In this document: positions 8,036-16,075 of the stretch, in pieces
How positions within the stretch are numbered: the first letter of the stretch is position 1
Layout of the letters: each line of letters opens with the position of its first letter
NCBI RefSeq assembly: GCF_015752315.1
Contig: NZ_JADOVJ010000001.1
Span: forward strand, 1,302,001 to 1,366,000
Direction of reading: 5' to 3'
From: Nocardioides luteus
GTDB lineage: Bacteria > Actinomycetota > Actinomycetes > Propionibacteriales > Nocardioidaceae
DNA length: 64,000 bases
Position numbers and translations under genes: made by a program
The notes under the pieces: generated by a model
Database searches by the model: none
Seen by the model: only the letters and a program-made list of their open reading frames with translations
What the model was told of the DNA's origin: nothing

Positions 8036-9751
8036 TCACGCCTTTGCGGTCGGAGTGGTCGAAGTGGACTGCTTGCTGGCCTGGATACCGGCGCGCGAGC
8101 GCAGGTAGTACAGGCTCTTGATGTTCGGGTCGAGCAGCGCGAGCTTGTGGATCTTGCTGATGTACTGCGGGGTCGCGTCGGCCTGGAAGAACAGGTTCAG
8201 CGACTGGGCCTGGTCGATGTAGACCTGCCGGTCGGAGGCCCGGGCGAGCAGGATCTCCTGGTCGATCTCATAGCCGGTCCGGAAGACCTCCTTCTCGTGG
8301 TCGTCGAGCCACGAGACGTGCTGGACCGAGCCGCCGTGGTCGATGATGTCGGAGATGTGGGCCTGGTCGTAGACGCCACGCTCCTTCATCACCTCGACGA
8401 GGTTCTGGTTGGCCCGCGGCATCTCGCCGGCGGAGGTGGTCTGGTTCCAGACGTTGGCGACGTACGGCTCGATGCCCTGGCTGGTGCCGCCGACGATCAC
8501 CGCGGTGCTCATCGTCGGCGCGATCGCCATGAGGTGGGAGTTGCGCCGTCCGACGCACCACTCGGGGATGCCGGCGACCGAGCCCATCCACCGCGAGGCG
8601 GCGTCGGCACGGGACGAGATCCGCTCGAAGATGTCCTTGTTCAGCGCTGCCGCCTTGTCCGACTCGAACGGCACCCGCTGCTTCTGCAGGTAGTCGTGGT
8701 AGCCCATCACGCCGAGGCCCAGGCTGCGGGCCTTCTCGGTGTAGCGCACCGCCCGCTCCAGACCGCGGATGGTACGCGCCTTGCGCAGGAACGCCTCGGC
8801 GACCGCGTCCAGGAAGACGGTCGCGACGTACGCGGTGTCCTGGTCCTTCCACTCGTCGTAGGTCGACAGGTTCAGCGAGGAGAGCACGCAGGTGTAGGAG
8901 TGGTCCTCGTCGCTGAAGAGGGTGATCTCCGAGCACAGGTTGGAGGCCTTGTTGGCCAGGCCGTTGGCCTGGTAGGACTCGGTCTGCGCCGCGTTGACGG
9001 TGTCGACCTTCCAGATGTAGCCCTTGCCCAGCACGACCCGGATCTTCAGCACCCGCTGGTAGCGCTCCAGGGCGTCCTTGTCGCCGGCGAGCATCCGGTC
9101 GATGAAGGCCTGGCTGAAGATCCAGCCGACGTTCTTGTTGGCCGGCTCGCGGAAGATCAGGTCGGCGAGCTCGTAGAAGTCCGGGTGGTCCACGGGCAGG
9201 TAGCCCGCCCAGGAGCCGCGGCGGGTGGCGCCCTGGCTGATCTGGTTGGTCATCTCCACGAAGTTGCAGAAGACCGGGACCACGCCGTTGGCCTTGCCGT
9301 TGTCGCTGAACTTCGCGCCGCGCGGCCGGACGTCACCGAGGTACGCCGAGGTGCCGAACCCGTTCTGGGACAGGATCGCGGCCTCCTTGAGGGTCTCGTA
9401 GAAGCCCCAGACCGAGTCCTCGACGTAGGACCCCTCGCACGAGACCGGCAGGCCGCGGTCGGTGCCGAGGTTGGACAGCACCGGCGTCGAGGGGGAGAGC
9501 CAGCCGTTCCAGATCGCCTCGAAGAACGGCTCCGTCCAGGAGACGCCGTCCTCGCGGGGGTACATCTCGTCGGCCAGCCCGCCGGCGGTGGCCGCGATGG
9601 TCTCGTAGCGCTCGCGGACGCTCTGGTCCGCGACGGTGTACTTGGCCTTGAACATCGCGTAGCCCGCGGTGGTCATGAAGGCAGGCACGGTGCCCTCGTC
9701 CTGCAGTGCCTTGCGCTCGGCGGAGAGCGCCTCCCAGCTGGTGCTGCTCAT
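8036..9751 (-). CDS. nrdA: Class I ribonucleoside-diphosphate reductase, alpha subunit, without C-terminal Cys tail
   Basis: 571 residues, much shorter than the roughly 750 of E. coli NrdA; no N-terminal ATP-cone is visible. Catalytic features remain: the redox Cys in LPVSCEGS (C105) and its partner in YTCVLSSLN (C288), the active-site N-L-C-S-E (271-275), and the radical-transfer tyrosines in SLYYLRSR (548-549). The protein ends STSTTPTAKA with no CxxC. That motif appears in the separate ORF directly downstream. The ATG overlaps the nrdB stop by one base. It reduces ribonucleotides without B12, which fits the cobalamin riboswitch in front of the operon. Confidence 0.92.
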   Translation of the reverse strand: MSSTSWEALSAERKALQDEGTVPAFMTTAGYAMFKAKYTVADQSVRERYETIAATAGGLADEMYPREDGVSWTEPFFEAIWNGWLSPSTPVLSNLGTDRGLPVSCEGSYVEDSVWGFYETLKEAAILSQNGFGTSAYLGDVRPRGAKFSDNGKANGVVPVFCNFVEMTNQISQGATRRGSWAGYLPVDHPDFYELADLIFREPANKNVGWIFSQAFIDRMLAGDKDALERYQRVLKIRVVLGKGYIWKVDTVNAAQTESYQANGLANKASNLCSEITLFSDEDHSYTCVLSSLNLSTYDEWKDQDTAYVATVFLDAVAEAFLRKARTIRGLERAVRYTEKARSLGLGVMGYHDYLQKQRVPFESDKAAALNKDIFERISSRADAASRWMGSVAGIPEWCVGRRNSHLMAIAPTMSTAVIVGGTSQGIEPYVANVWNQTTSAGEMPRANQNLVEVMKERGVYDQAHISDIIDHGGSVQHVSWLDDHEKEVFRTGYEIDQEILLARASDRQVYIDQAQSLNLFFQADATPQYISKIHKLALLDPNIKSLYYLRSRAGIQASKQSTSTTPTAKA

Positions 9752-10755
9752 CAGAACTCGAACTCCGTCTCGCCGATGTTGCGGTTGTATTCGTTGCCGG
9801 TGACCTGGAAGAAGTCGTGGAACTGGGTGCCGTTGATGCCGGCGTAGAACCACTCGGCGACCGGGTTGGTCTCGACCCCGAACAGCGGCTCCATCCGCAT
9901 GTTCTCCAGGGTCATGTCGATGCGGGAGCGCACGAAGGCCTCCAGATCGGCCTGCTCGATGCCGGTGATCGGCCCGTGGGCGAAGAGCATCTCCACGATC
10001 CGGGCCTCGTGGGCGTAGAGGTGCTCGGCGACGCCGCGGACGCGGGCGAAGAGGTCGTCGCGCTCGGCCTCGAACTTGTCGGCCGGGACGGTCGCGGCGT
10101 ACTCGTCCAGCGTCGTGTTGAACAGCCAGGCACCGCCGGTGGCGTGCAGGTTCTCGTCGCGGGCGGAGAAGTTGATGCCGCTGATCACGTTCTGCAGCAG
10201 GTTCTTGCCACCGGACTGGAAGTGCTTGAGGAAGGCGAAGTTGGAGTAGAGGACGCAGTTCTCCATCAGCGTGAAGACGCTCAGCGCGTAGAGCAGGTCC
10301 TCGTCGGCGATGGCGTCCCACACGAAGGCGATCCGCTCGGCCAGCACCGGGTCGTTCTTGTAGGAGTCGTAGAACTCCTCGGTGTCGATCATCAGCGTCT
10401 TGTTGAGCTTCGCGTAGAACGGCGCGTGCATGTTCAGCTCGGCGAAGGAGAAGGCGTTGGTCATCATCTGGATCTCGGGCCGCGGGAACGCGTGGAAGAG
10501 CCGGTCGCCCCACACCTCGCCGCCGAGGATCAGCTCGTAGATGGTGAACAGCTTCAGCGTCGTCTTGACCGCAGCCTGCTCGGCGTCGGTCATGTTGACC
10601 AGGAAGTCCTGCTTGTCGTTCTCGACCGGGATCTCCTCGGCGGTCCAGAAGATGCTCCGCTGCTTCTTGGCCAGGTCCTCGGCCATCGGATAGTCGAAGA
10701 CGTACGCCGACTTCTCGGTGCGGATCGGTAGACCCTCGGTGTCGATCAAGCCCAT
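9751..10755 (-). CDS. nrdB: Class I ribonucleoside-diphosphate reductase, beta (radical) subunit
   Basis: 334 residues, starting MGLIDTEGLP behind a strong AAGGGGGG ribosome site. A longer in-frame ORF reaches 10881 but lies in the riboswitch leader. Likely metal ligands are E74 or E80, E106, H110, E165, E201 and H204 (DENLH), with Y114 four residues after H110. The first ligand seems to be Glu rather than the Asp of E. coli. The helix ligands are spaced E-x3-H (AELNMH) instead of E-x2-H, so this is not a textbook class Ia protein; a class Ic/Id-like dimetal site is possible. The gene order is nrdB before nrdA. Confidence 0.92.
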   Translation of the reverse strand: MGLIDTEGLPIRTEKSAYVFDYPMAEDLAKKQRSIFWTAEEIPVENDKQDFLVNMTDAEQAAVKTTLKLFTIYELILGGEVWGDRLFHAFPRPEIQMMTNAFSFAELNMHAPFYAKLNKTLMIDTEEFYDSYKNDPVLAERIAFVWDAIADEDLLYALSVFTLMENCVLYSNFAFLKHFQSGGKNLLQNVISGINFSARDENLHATGGAWLFNTTLDEYAATVPADKFEAERDDLFARVRGVAEHLYAHEARIVEMLFAHGPITGIEQADLEAFVRSRIDMTLENMRMEPLFGVETNPVAEWFYAGINGTQFHDFFQVTGNEYNRNIGETEFEF

Positions 10756-10884
10756 ACCCCCCTTGTTCAGGCGGGCCCCGCGGCCCGCTGGATGTCTCGT
10801 GCATCCGTGCCGGGGCAGGAGAGGACGGCGTCGTACGCGCTCGATCCCCTGACCTTCCCTCGAGGTCGCGGACCCCACCATGAG

Positions 10885-11087
10885 GTGGGCACTGGCAGGT
10901 CTTCGGACTCGTGGGCGTCTCGTGCTCGGTCCTAGTGGCCGTCGCTTCCCAGGAGCCGGCTTGCTCCCAGTGCTTCGTGACGGCGGTCGTTCCCACTCAC
11001 CGCTGCGGGGCAGTCCCGGACTCGCACCGGGTTCCCTCTTGCCTCTCCCGCCTCGTCGCCGAGGTGGGAGAACCAGCTGCGGGCACC
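10885..11087 (-). ncRNA. Cobalamin riboswitch controlling nrdB-nrdA
   Basis: Read on the minus strand, the leader has GAACCCGGTGCGAGTCCGGG, CTGCCCCGCAGCGGTGA and the end box CGAGTCCGAAGACCTGCC (about 10895-10912), all conserved B12-element parts. It starts essentially at the predicted transcription start. B12 riboswitch repression of class Ia reductase operons is known from Streptomyces, where a B12-dependent class II enzyme takes over when cobalamin is present. The leader between riboswitch and start codon is about 130 nt, long enough for a terminator, though I could not settle which structure is used. Confidence 0.9.
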
Positions 11088-11115
11088 ACTATATGCGGGA
11101 ATTACACCAATGCAA
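11088..11115 (-). promoter_or_regulatory. Promoter of nrdBA
   Basis: On the minus strand TTGCAT (11115-11110) and TATAGT (11093-11088) are separated by 16 bp. This is a good sigma-70-type pair, placing transcription start at the 5' edge of the riboswitch. Confidence 0.6.
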
Positions 11116-11195
11116 CTTCCTAGATCTTGTGTTTCGCCGACTCCATGGAACGCTGTGGGTGCGGCCAGCGTCCCGACGTGGCATGATGCCGCCAA

Positions 11196-11281
11196 CGGAC
11201 ATGAGGAAGCCGGTGGAACTCCGGCACAGTCGCGCTACTGTGACACCGCCTCGCGGCGGTGGAGTCAGACCCGAATGTCCG
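11196..11281 (+). ncRNA. Compact cobalamin riboswitch before cbtB-cbtA
   Basis: The core reads GAGGAAGCCGGTGGAACTCC, then GGCACAGTCGCGCTACTGTGA and GAGTCAGACCCGAATGTCC. A 7-bp closing stem CGGACAT (11196-11202)/ATGTCCG (11275-11281) bounds an 86-nt element. The distal domain of the other copies in this window is reduced to one small hairpin (CACCGCC/GGCGGTG). Cobalamin control of the CbtAB cobalt transporter is well known in actinobacteria and pseudomonads. Confidence 0.88.
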
Positions 11282-11326
11282 TCCAACCCCAACGAACAGG
11301 GACGCAGGTATCCCTGAGGAGGACAT

Positions 11327-11542
11327 ATGTCGCAGCACGCTGTGGCGCCGGTCGCCGGCGCAGATCTGCCCACCATCCCGCTCCGTGAGCTCGCCCCCTG
11401 GGCGCTCTTCTTCGGTCTGCTCGGTCTCCTGGCGCTCTTCTTCATCAGCGCCGACCAGGGCGCCGTCTCGATCCCGTCGGGCACCCTGATCCACGAGTGG
11501 GTCCACGACGGTCGTCACCTGCTCGGCTACCCCTGCCACTGA
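11327..11542 (+). CDS. cbtB: Cobalt transporter small subunit CbtB
   Basis: 71 residues with one membrane helix (about 25-43, APWALFFGLLGLLALFF) and the C-terminal metal-binding end HEWVHDGRHLLGYPCH typical of CbtB. A strong GAGGAGGA ribosome site precedes the ATG. Together with CbtA it is a predicted cobalt uptake system feeding the chelatase. The stop overlaps the cbtA ATG (TGATG). Confidence 0.93.
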   Translation: MSQHAVAPVAGADLPTIPLRELAPWALFFGLLGLLALFFISADQGAVSIPSGTLIHEWVHDGRHLLGYPCH

Positions 11543-12318
11543 TGAGCCCGCGTGCCTTTCTCGTACGCGGCCTCCTAGCCGGCCTCCTCGCCGGAGTCGC
11601 CACCTTCCTGGTGGCGTACGCCGTCGGTGAGCCGCAGGTCGGTGCTGCCATCGCGCTGGAGGAGGCCGGCGGCGACGGACACTCGCACTCGCATGCCGCC
11701 GAAGGTGCTGAGGGCGAGGAGGAGGCCGCCGAGGTCTCCCGCACCAACCAGAGCACCTGGGGGCTGCTGACCGGCACCCTCGCGGTCGGCGTCGCGCTCG
11801 GCGGCATCGTCGGGCTGGTCGCCGCGGCAACGCTGGGTCGTCTGGGACGGCTCACGCCGGGCCAGTCGACGGCGCTGGTCACCCTGATCGGGTTCGTCGC
11901 GGTCGCACTCGTGCCGTTCCTCAAATACCCGGCGACCCCGCCGGCGGTCGGCAGCGGCGACACCATCGGCGTACGCACCGCGGTCTACTTCGCCTTCCAG
12001 GCCCTCTCGGTCGTGGCGGCGGTGGTCGTGACGTACGCCGCGGTGCGGCTGCGCGGGCGGTTCGGCACCTACCTCGCCGTCGTCGGCGCGACCGCGGCCT
12101 ACCTGGCCGTGATGGTCGTCGCCGGAGAGCTGTTCACGACGGTCAACGAGGTCGGGGACTTCCCGGCCGACACGCTGTGGTTCTTCCGCCGGGCCTCGCT
12201 GATCACGCTCGCCACGATGTGGGGCGTGCTCGGAGTGGCACTGACCGGACTGGTCATTCGTCTGTACGCGGCAGAGCGCGCTGTCGCGGAACGCAAGGCC
12301 CTGGCCGCCAGCCTGTGA
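11542..12318 (+). CDS. cbtA: Cobalt transporter subunit CbtA
   Basis: 258 residues, about six membrane segments, and a His/Glu-rich stretch after the first helix (GDGHSHSHAAEGAEGEEE) suited to metal capture. I start it at ATG 11542, overlapping cbtB; an in-frame start at 11497 would lie inside cbtB. It forms the predicted cobalt transporter with CbtB. The 3' end abuts the convergent gene at 12320. Confidence 0.92.
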   Translation: MSPRAFLVRGLLAGLLAGVATFLVAYAVGEPQVGAAIALEEAGGDGHSHSHAAEGAEGEEEAAEVSRTNQSTWGLLTGTLAVGVALGGIVGLVAAATLGRLGRLTPGQSTALVTLIGFVAVALVPFLKYPATPPAVGSGDTIGVRTAVYFAFQALSVVAAVVVTYAAVRLRGRFGTYLAVVGATAAYLAVMVVAGELFTTVNEVGDFPADTLWFFRRASLITLATMWGVLGVALTGLVIRLYAAERAVAERKALAASL

Positions 12319-12319
12319 G

Positions 12320-12991
12320 CTAGCGGGGGAGGCGGTAGGCCTCCACGGGACGGCCGCCGTCCAGGTGATCGCGCACGATCACCCGGGCGGCGGCCGCTTC
12401 CACGTTGCCGTACCAGACGTCGTCGGGCTGCACGCTGAGCACCGGCGCCTGGTTGCACGGGAACTGGCAGCCGGTGTGGGTGATCAGCAGGTCGTCGTCG
12501 CCGAGACCGGCCTCCATCGCGCCCAGGACGACCGCCCTGGCCACCTCCTCGGAGCCCTTCGCGGTGCAGCGCGGGCCGCGGCAGATCAGCACCTGACGTA
12601 CGTGGCCGGGGACCCGCTCCCAGGCGGGGGAGGTGAGCCCGGGCTCGGTGCCGGTGATCGGTCTGGTCTCGGCCAGCACCTCGGCGAGCTCGTCACGCGT
12701 GGTCGCCAGAGCGGTCGCCACCTGGATCGTGGGAGGCTCGCCCGCGCGCTCGCGCCACCAGTGGGCCGCGATCCGGCGCAGCCAGGAGTGGCCCGGGGCG
12801 AGCGGGCCGAGGCTGACCCCGGCCAGGGTGATCGTCTCCGCACCGGCGTCGGCGAGCCGGGTCAGCTCTGCGGAGAGGGACGGGCCGCCCATCTGCAGGA
12901 AGGCGAGGCTCGCGTCGAGCTCGCCGGCCCAACCGAGCAGGTCCTGGCGGCGGTCGACGTCGGTCACCGACATCCCGACGACCACCCTCAT
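12320..12991 (-). CDS. CbiX-like domain fused to a thioredoxin-like [2Fe-2S] domain
   Basis: 223 residues. The N-terminal part resembles a half-size CbiX/SirB chelatase fold ([20 protein letters not shown], then [20 protein letters not shown]), though the usual opening HGSR-type motif is replaced by [10 protein letters not shown], so catalysis is doubtful. From about residue 130 there is a [2Fe-2S] thioredoxin-like domain with LICRGPRC and [13 protein letters not shown]. It is the last gene of the cobN operon and overlaps cobK by 4 nt. A redox or metal-handling role in cobalt insertion or corrin ring reduction is inference from context. Confidence 0.75.
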   Translation of the reverse strand: MRVVVGMSVTDVDRRQDLLGWAGELDASLAFLQMGGPSLSAELTRLADAGAETITLAGVSLGPLAPGHSWLRRIAAHWWRERAGEPPTIQVATALATTRDELAEVLAETRPITGTEPGLTSPAWERVPGHVRQVLICRGPRCTAKGSEEVARAVVLGAMEAGLGDDDLLITHTGCQFPCNQAPVLSVQPDDVWYGNVEAAAARVIVRDHLDGGRPVEAYRLPR

Positions 12992-13713
12992 CCGAGGCTC
13001 CGGACCCAGGCGACCGCCTCGGCGACGTCGTCGACGGTGCGGACGCCGTCGGCGGCGGTGGGTCGGCGTACGACCACGACGGGCACGCCGAGCTCGGCGG
13101 CCGCGGCCATCTTCGGCCAGGTGAAGGTGCCGCCGGAGTCCTTGGTGATGAGCACGTCGGTGCGGTGCTCATGCATCAGCGCGAGCTCGCCCTCGATCTC
13201 GTAGGGGCCACGGCTGGTCAGCAGCGTCCAGGGCTCGGGCAGGTCGAGGTCGGGCGGGTCGACCACGCGGGCCAGAGCCTCGTGGCCCGCGAGCGCCGGG
13301 ACGAACCGGGCCAGCTCCTGGCGTCCGACGGTGATGAAGGGACGCCTCCCGAGACCGGAGGCGAGCGCGGCGGCCTCGTCGTGGGTGTCGACGTAGGTCC
13401 AGGACGGGTCCGCCGGCCAGCCCGGCCGCTCCAGCCGGAGCAGCGGATGCCCGGTCTGCGCGCAGGCCGTGGCCGCGTTGGCCGAGATGCCGCGCGCGAA
13501 CGGGTGCGTCGCGTCGACGACGGCGTCGAAGTGGTCGAGAGCCCCCCTCAAGCCCTCGACCCCTCCGAAGCCGCCGATCCGCACCGCCCCCACCGGCAGC
13601 CGCGGCCGAGCCACCCGGCCCGCCAACGAGGAGGTGACCGCCACCCTCTCCTCGACCAGCCGTGCCGCCAGGTCCCGAGCCTCCCCGGTCCCGCCCAGGA
13701 TCAGCAGCCTCAT
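12988..13713 (-). CDS. cobK: Precorrin-6A reductase CobK
   Basis: 241 residues opening [18 protein letters not shown], the CobK/CbiJ nucleotide-binding start, with [14 protein letters not shown] near residue 70 and [19 protein letters not shown] near residue 190. It reduces precorrin-6A to 6Y with NADPH, the step before CobL. The start codon overlaps the cobQ stop by 4 nt; that cobQ end is itself encoded by repeat copy C. Confidence 0.95.
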   Translation of the reverse strand: MRLLILGGTGEARDLAARLVEERVAVTSSLAGRVARPRLPVGAVRIGGFGGVEGLRGALDHFDAVVDATHPFARGISANAATACAQTGHPLLRLERPGWPADPSWTYVDTHDEAAALASGLGRRPFITVGRQELARFVPALAGHEALARVVDPPDLDLPEPWTLLTSRGPYEIEGELALMHEHRTDVLITKDSGGTFTWPKMAAAAELGVPVVVVRRPTAADGVRTVDDVAEAVAWVRSLG

Positions 13714-15305
13714 CGGATACCCCCGCTGGTCGAGCCGCCCCCGCTGGTCGAGCCGCCGGAGCCGTTAGGCGGAGGCGTGTCGAGACCAACACAGTCCTCT
13801 GTCGACCTCGAGGGGACTGTGTTGGTCTCGACACGACGTCGTTCGTCCCTCACGACGTCGGCTCGACCGACGGGGGAGACGGCGAGGTCGAGCAGGGCGT
13901 CGACGTCGAGGTGCTCCTCGACGAGGTCGGCGATCAGGTCCAGGCGGCGTTCACGGGCCGCCGGGAAGGAGACCGAGGAGGGTTCGCGACCCAGCGTCGC
14001 CTGCAGGAACGCGCCCCGGAGGGCGTCGCCCTCCAAGGAGCCGTGCCACATCGTCCCGAAGACGTTGCCGGCCTGCGCGCCACCGAGGAACTCGGTGACC
14101 CCGTCGCCGCGGGTGATCCGGCCGTGGTGGATCTCGTAGCCGCTCGCCTCGACCCCGAGGGCCGGGCCGGTGGGCAGGCGGAGGTTCTTGGCGGGGGCGA
14201 AGTCGGTGCGGACGTCGAGCAGGCCCAGTCCCTCGACCTCGGTGACCGACCCCTCGACCCCGTCGGGGTCGGCGATGACGCCGCCGAGCATCTGGAAGCC
14301 ACCGCAGATCCCGAGGAGCGGGCGGCCGCGGCGTACGTGCTCGATCAGGGCGACGTCGAGGCCGCGCGAGCGGAGCCAGGCCAGGTCGCTGATCGTGGAC
14401 CGGGTGCCCGGCAGGACCACCAGGTCGGCGTCGGCGACGTCGGCCGGGGAGGAGGCGAAGACGACGTCGAGGTCCGGCTCTAGACCGAGCGCGTCGACGT
14501 CGGTGAAGTTGGAGATGCGAGGGAGGCGTACGACCGCGACCTTGCGGGTGGCGCCGGCCGCCGCACGACGGCCCTCCAGGTCGAGCGCGTCCTCGGAGTC
14601 GAGCCACAGCGACGGCTCCCAGGGCAGCACCCCGAAGACCCGGCGCTCGGTGAGCGACTCCAGCGAGTCGAGCCCGGGCTTCAGCAGACCCGCGTCGCCG
14701 CGGAACTTGTTGATGACGAAGCCGCTGATCAGGGCCTGGTCCTCGGGTTCGAGGAGGGCCAGGGTGCCGTACATCGCCGCGAACACCCCGCCGCGGTCGA
14801 TGTCGCCGACGACGATCGTCGGCAGCCCGGCATGCCGGGCCAGTCCCATGTTGACGTAGTCGCCGGCCCGCAGGTTGATCTCGGCCGGGCTGCCGGCCCC
14901 CTCGGCGACGATCACCTCGAAGCGCGAGGCGAGATCGTCGTACGCAGCGTGGGCCGCGGTCGCCAGATGCCGGCGCCCGTGCTCCCAGTCGTGGGAGGAG
15001 ACCTCGCCGGCGGGATGGCCCATCAGCACGACATGGCTGCGGCGGTCGGAGCCGGGCTTGAGCAGCACCGGGTTCATCGCCGGCTCCGGGGCGACCCGTG
15101 CCGCCAGCGCCTGGACCCACTGGGCCCGGCCGATCTCCGCGGTCGTCCCGTCAGGCGCCTCGCAGACCATCGAGTTGTTGGACATGTTCTGGGCCTTGTA
15201 GGGCGCCACCTTCACGCCGCGGCGGGCGAACGCCCGGCACAGCCCGGTCGCCACGACCGACTTGCCCGCATCCGAGGTGGTGCCGGCGACCAGCAATCCG
15301 CTCAT
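13710..15305 (-). CDS. cobQ: Cobyric acid synthase CobQ (CbiP) with a repeat-encoded C-terminal tail
   Basis: 531 residues. It opens [20 protein letters not shown], followed by [13 protein letters not shown], and has a glutaminase domain with Cys in [14 protein letters not shown] near residue 335. It amidates the b, d, e and g side chains of adenosylcobyrinate diamide. The enzyme proper seems to end near residue 480, the usual CobQ length. The last ~50 residues ([11 protein letters not shown], then [18 protein letters not shown]) come from REP-like repeat copy C. The stop still overlaps cobK by 4 nt and the start overlaps cobF by 4 nt. Confidence 0.94.
   Translation of the reverse strand: MSGLLVAGTTSDAGKSVVATGLCRAFARRGVKVAPYKAQNMSNNSMVCEAPDGTTAEIGRAQWVQALAARVAPEPAMNPVLLKPGSDRRSHVVLMGHPAGEVSSHDWEHGRRHLATAAHAAYDDLASRFEVIVAEGAGSPAEINLRAGDYVNMGLARHAGLPTIVVGDIDRGGVFAAMYGTLALLEPEDQALISGFVINKFRGDAGLLKPGLDSLESLTERRVFGVLPWEPSLWLDSEDALDLEGRRAAAGATRKVAVVRLPRISNFTDVDALGLEPDLDVVFASSPADVADADLVVLPGTRSTISDLAWLRSRGLDVALIEHVRRGRPLLGICGGFQMLGGVIADPDGVEGSVTEVEGLGLLDVRTDFAPAKNLRLPTGPALGVEASGYEIHHGRITRGDGVTEFLGGAQAGNVFGTMWHGSLEGDALRGAFLQATLGREPSSVSFPAARERRLDLIADLVEEHLDVDALLDLAVSPVGRADVVRDERRRVETNTVPSRSTEDCVGLDTPPPNGSGGSTSGGGSTSGGIR
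13721..13870. repeat. REP/BIME-like repeat pair, copy C, forming the 3' end of cobQ
   Basis: Two short direct copies of CCCGCTGGTCGAGCCGCC (13723 and 13740) are followed by one arm ending GTGTCGAGACCAACACAG (to 13794). A head-to-head arm begins CTGTGTTGGTCTCGACACG (13816) and ends GGCTCGACCGACGG. The second arm has a different stem (CGACGTCG...CGACGTCG) from the other copies, but the conserved head and tail are kept. Confidence 0.85.
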
Positions 15306-16075
15306 CGGCGCGGAGCCCGCAGGAGGTAGATGTCCATCACCCAGCCGGACGTCTCGCGCAGCCGGGCGCGTGCCTCATCGATGGCGGGCAGGACCTCGCC
15401 GACGGTGCCCGCGACCAGCTCCTCCTCACGCGTGCCGAGGTTGCCGCCCCACCAGATCCGCCAGTCCTCGAGCCCCGGGAGTTCGACGACGCGGTTGAGC
15501 ATCACCACGAGGTTGTCGTGGCCGGCCTCGACGGCCTCGAGCACCGCGCGGCCAGTGGTGACGTAGAGCGGACGGCCGACGTCGTGGAGCACCAGGCGGT
15601 GGCGCGCCGCGAGCAGCTGCACCGAGGAGATCCCGGGGATGACGTCGACCTCGATGTCGAGCTGCTCGGCGATCTGGTCGACGACGCGAATCGTGGAGTC
15701 GTAGAAGGCCGGGTCGCCCCAGACGAGGAAGCCGACGTCACCGGGGTGCTCGGCGAGCACGGCGAGGTAGCGCTCGACCCGGGCGCGGTGCCAGTCGGCG
15801 ACCGCGGCCCGGTACTCCTCGTCGGTCCCGGTGAACTCCTCGCGCCGCTCGCGGGGTGCGTCGTCGACCTTGACCACCCGGGCCGGCTGGTCGAGATGGC
15901 GGTCGAGGAGCTCCTCGCGGGCTCGCACCAGCGGGTCCGGCATGCCCTTCTTGACCGTGCCCGACTTGTCGGTGACCAGGAAGTAGTCGACCGACCGCAT
16001 CGCGGCGACGGCCTCGAGGGTGACCTGGTCGGGGTCGCCGGGGCCGACGCCGATGATCTTGATCCGACGCGTCAC
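15302..16075 (-). CDS. cobF: Precorrin-6A synthase (deacetylating) CobF
   Basis: 257 residues of the tetrapyrrole methylase fold: IKIIGVGPGDPDQVTLEAV at the start, VGFLVWGDPAFYDSTIRV near residue 115, and IPGISSVQLLAARH near residue 145. CobF methylates C1 of precorrin-5 and releases the acetyl group, a marker of the aerobic pathway. It overlaps cobN upstream and cobQ downstream by 4 nt each. Confidence 0.93.
   Translation of the reverse strand: MTRRIKIIGVGPGDPDQVTLEAVAAMRSVDYFLVTDKSGTVKKGMPDPLVRAREELLDRHLDQPARVVKVDDAPRERREEFTGTDEEYRAAVADWHRARVERYLAVLAEHPGDVGFLVWGDPAFYDSTIRVVDQIAEQLDIEVDVIPGISSVQLLAARHRLVLHDVGRPLYVTTGRAVLEAVEAGHDNLVVMLNRVVELPGLEDWRIWWGGNLGTREEELVAGTVGEVLPAIDEARARLRETSGWVMDIYLLRAPRR

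Noticed and set aside
8036..8060. Treating the small ORF after nrdA simply as a sequencing frameshift
   Set aside because: Not excluded, but the ORF has its own ATG, a possible ribosome site and a 4-nt overlap with the next gene, so I annotated it as a gene and listed the frameshift as an alternative.
7592..9847. A 751-codon plus-strand open frame
   Set aside because: It lies over nrdA and the [2Fe-2S] gene, whose minus-strand products have strong motifs. The plus translation is low-complexity and family-less.
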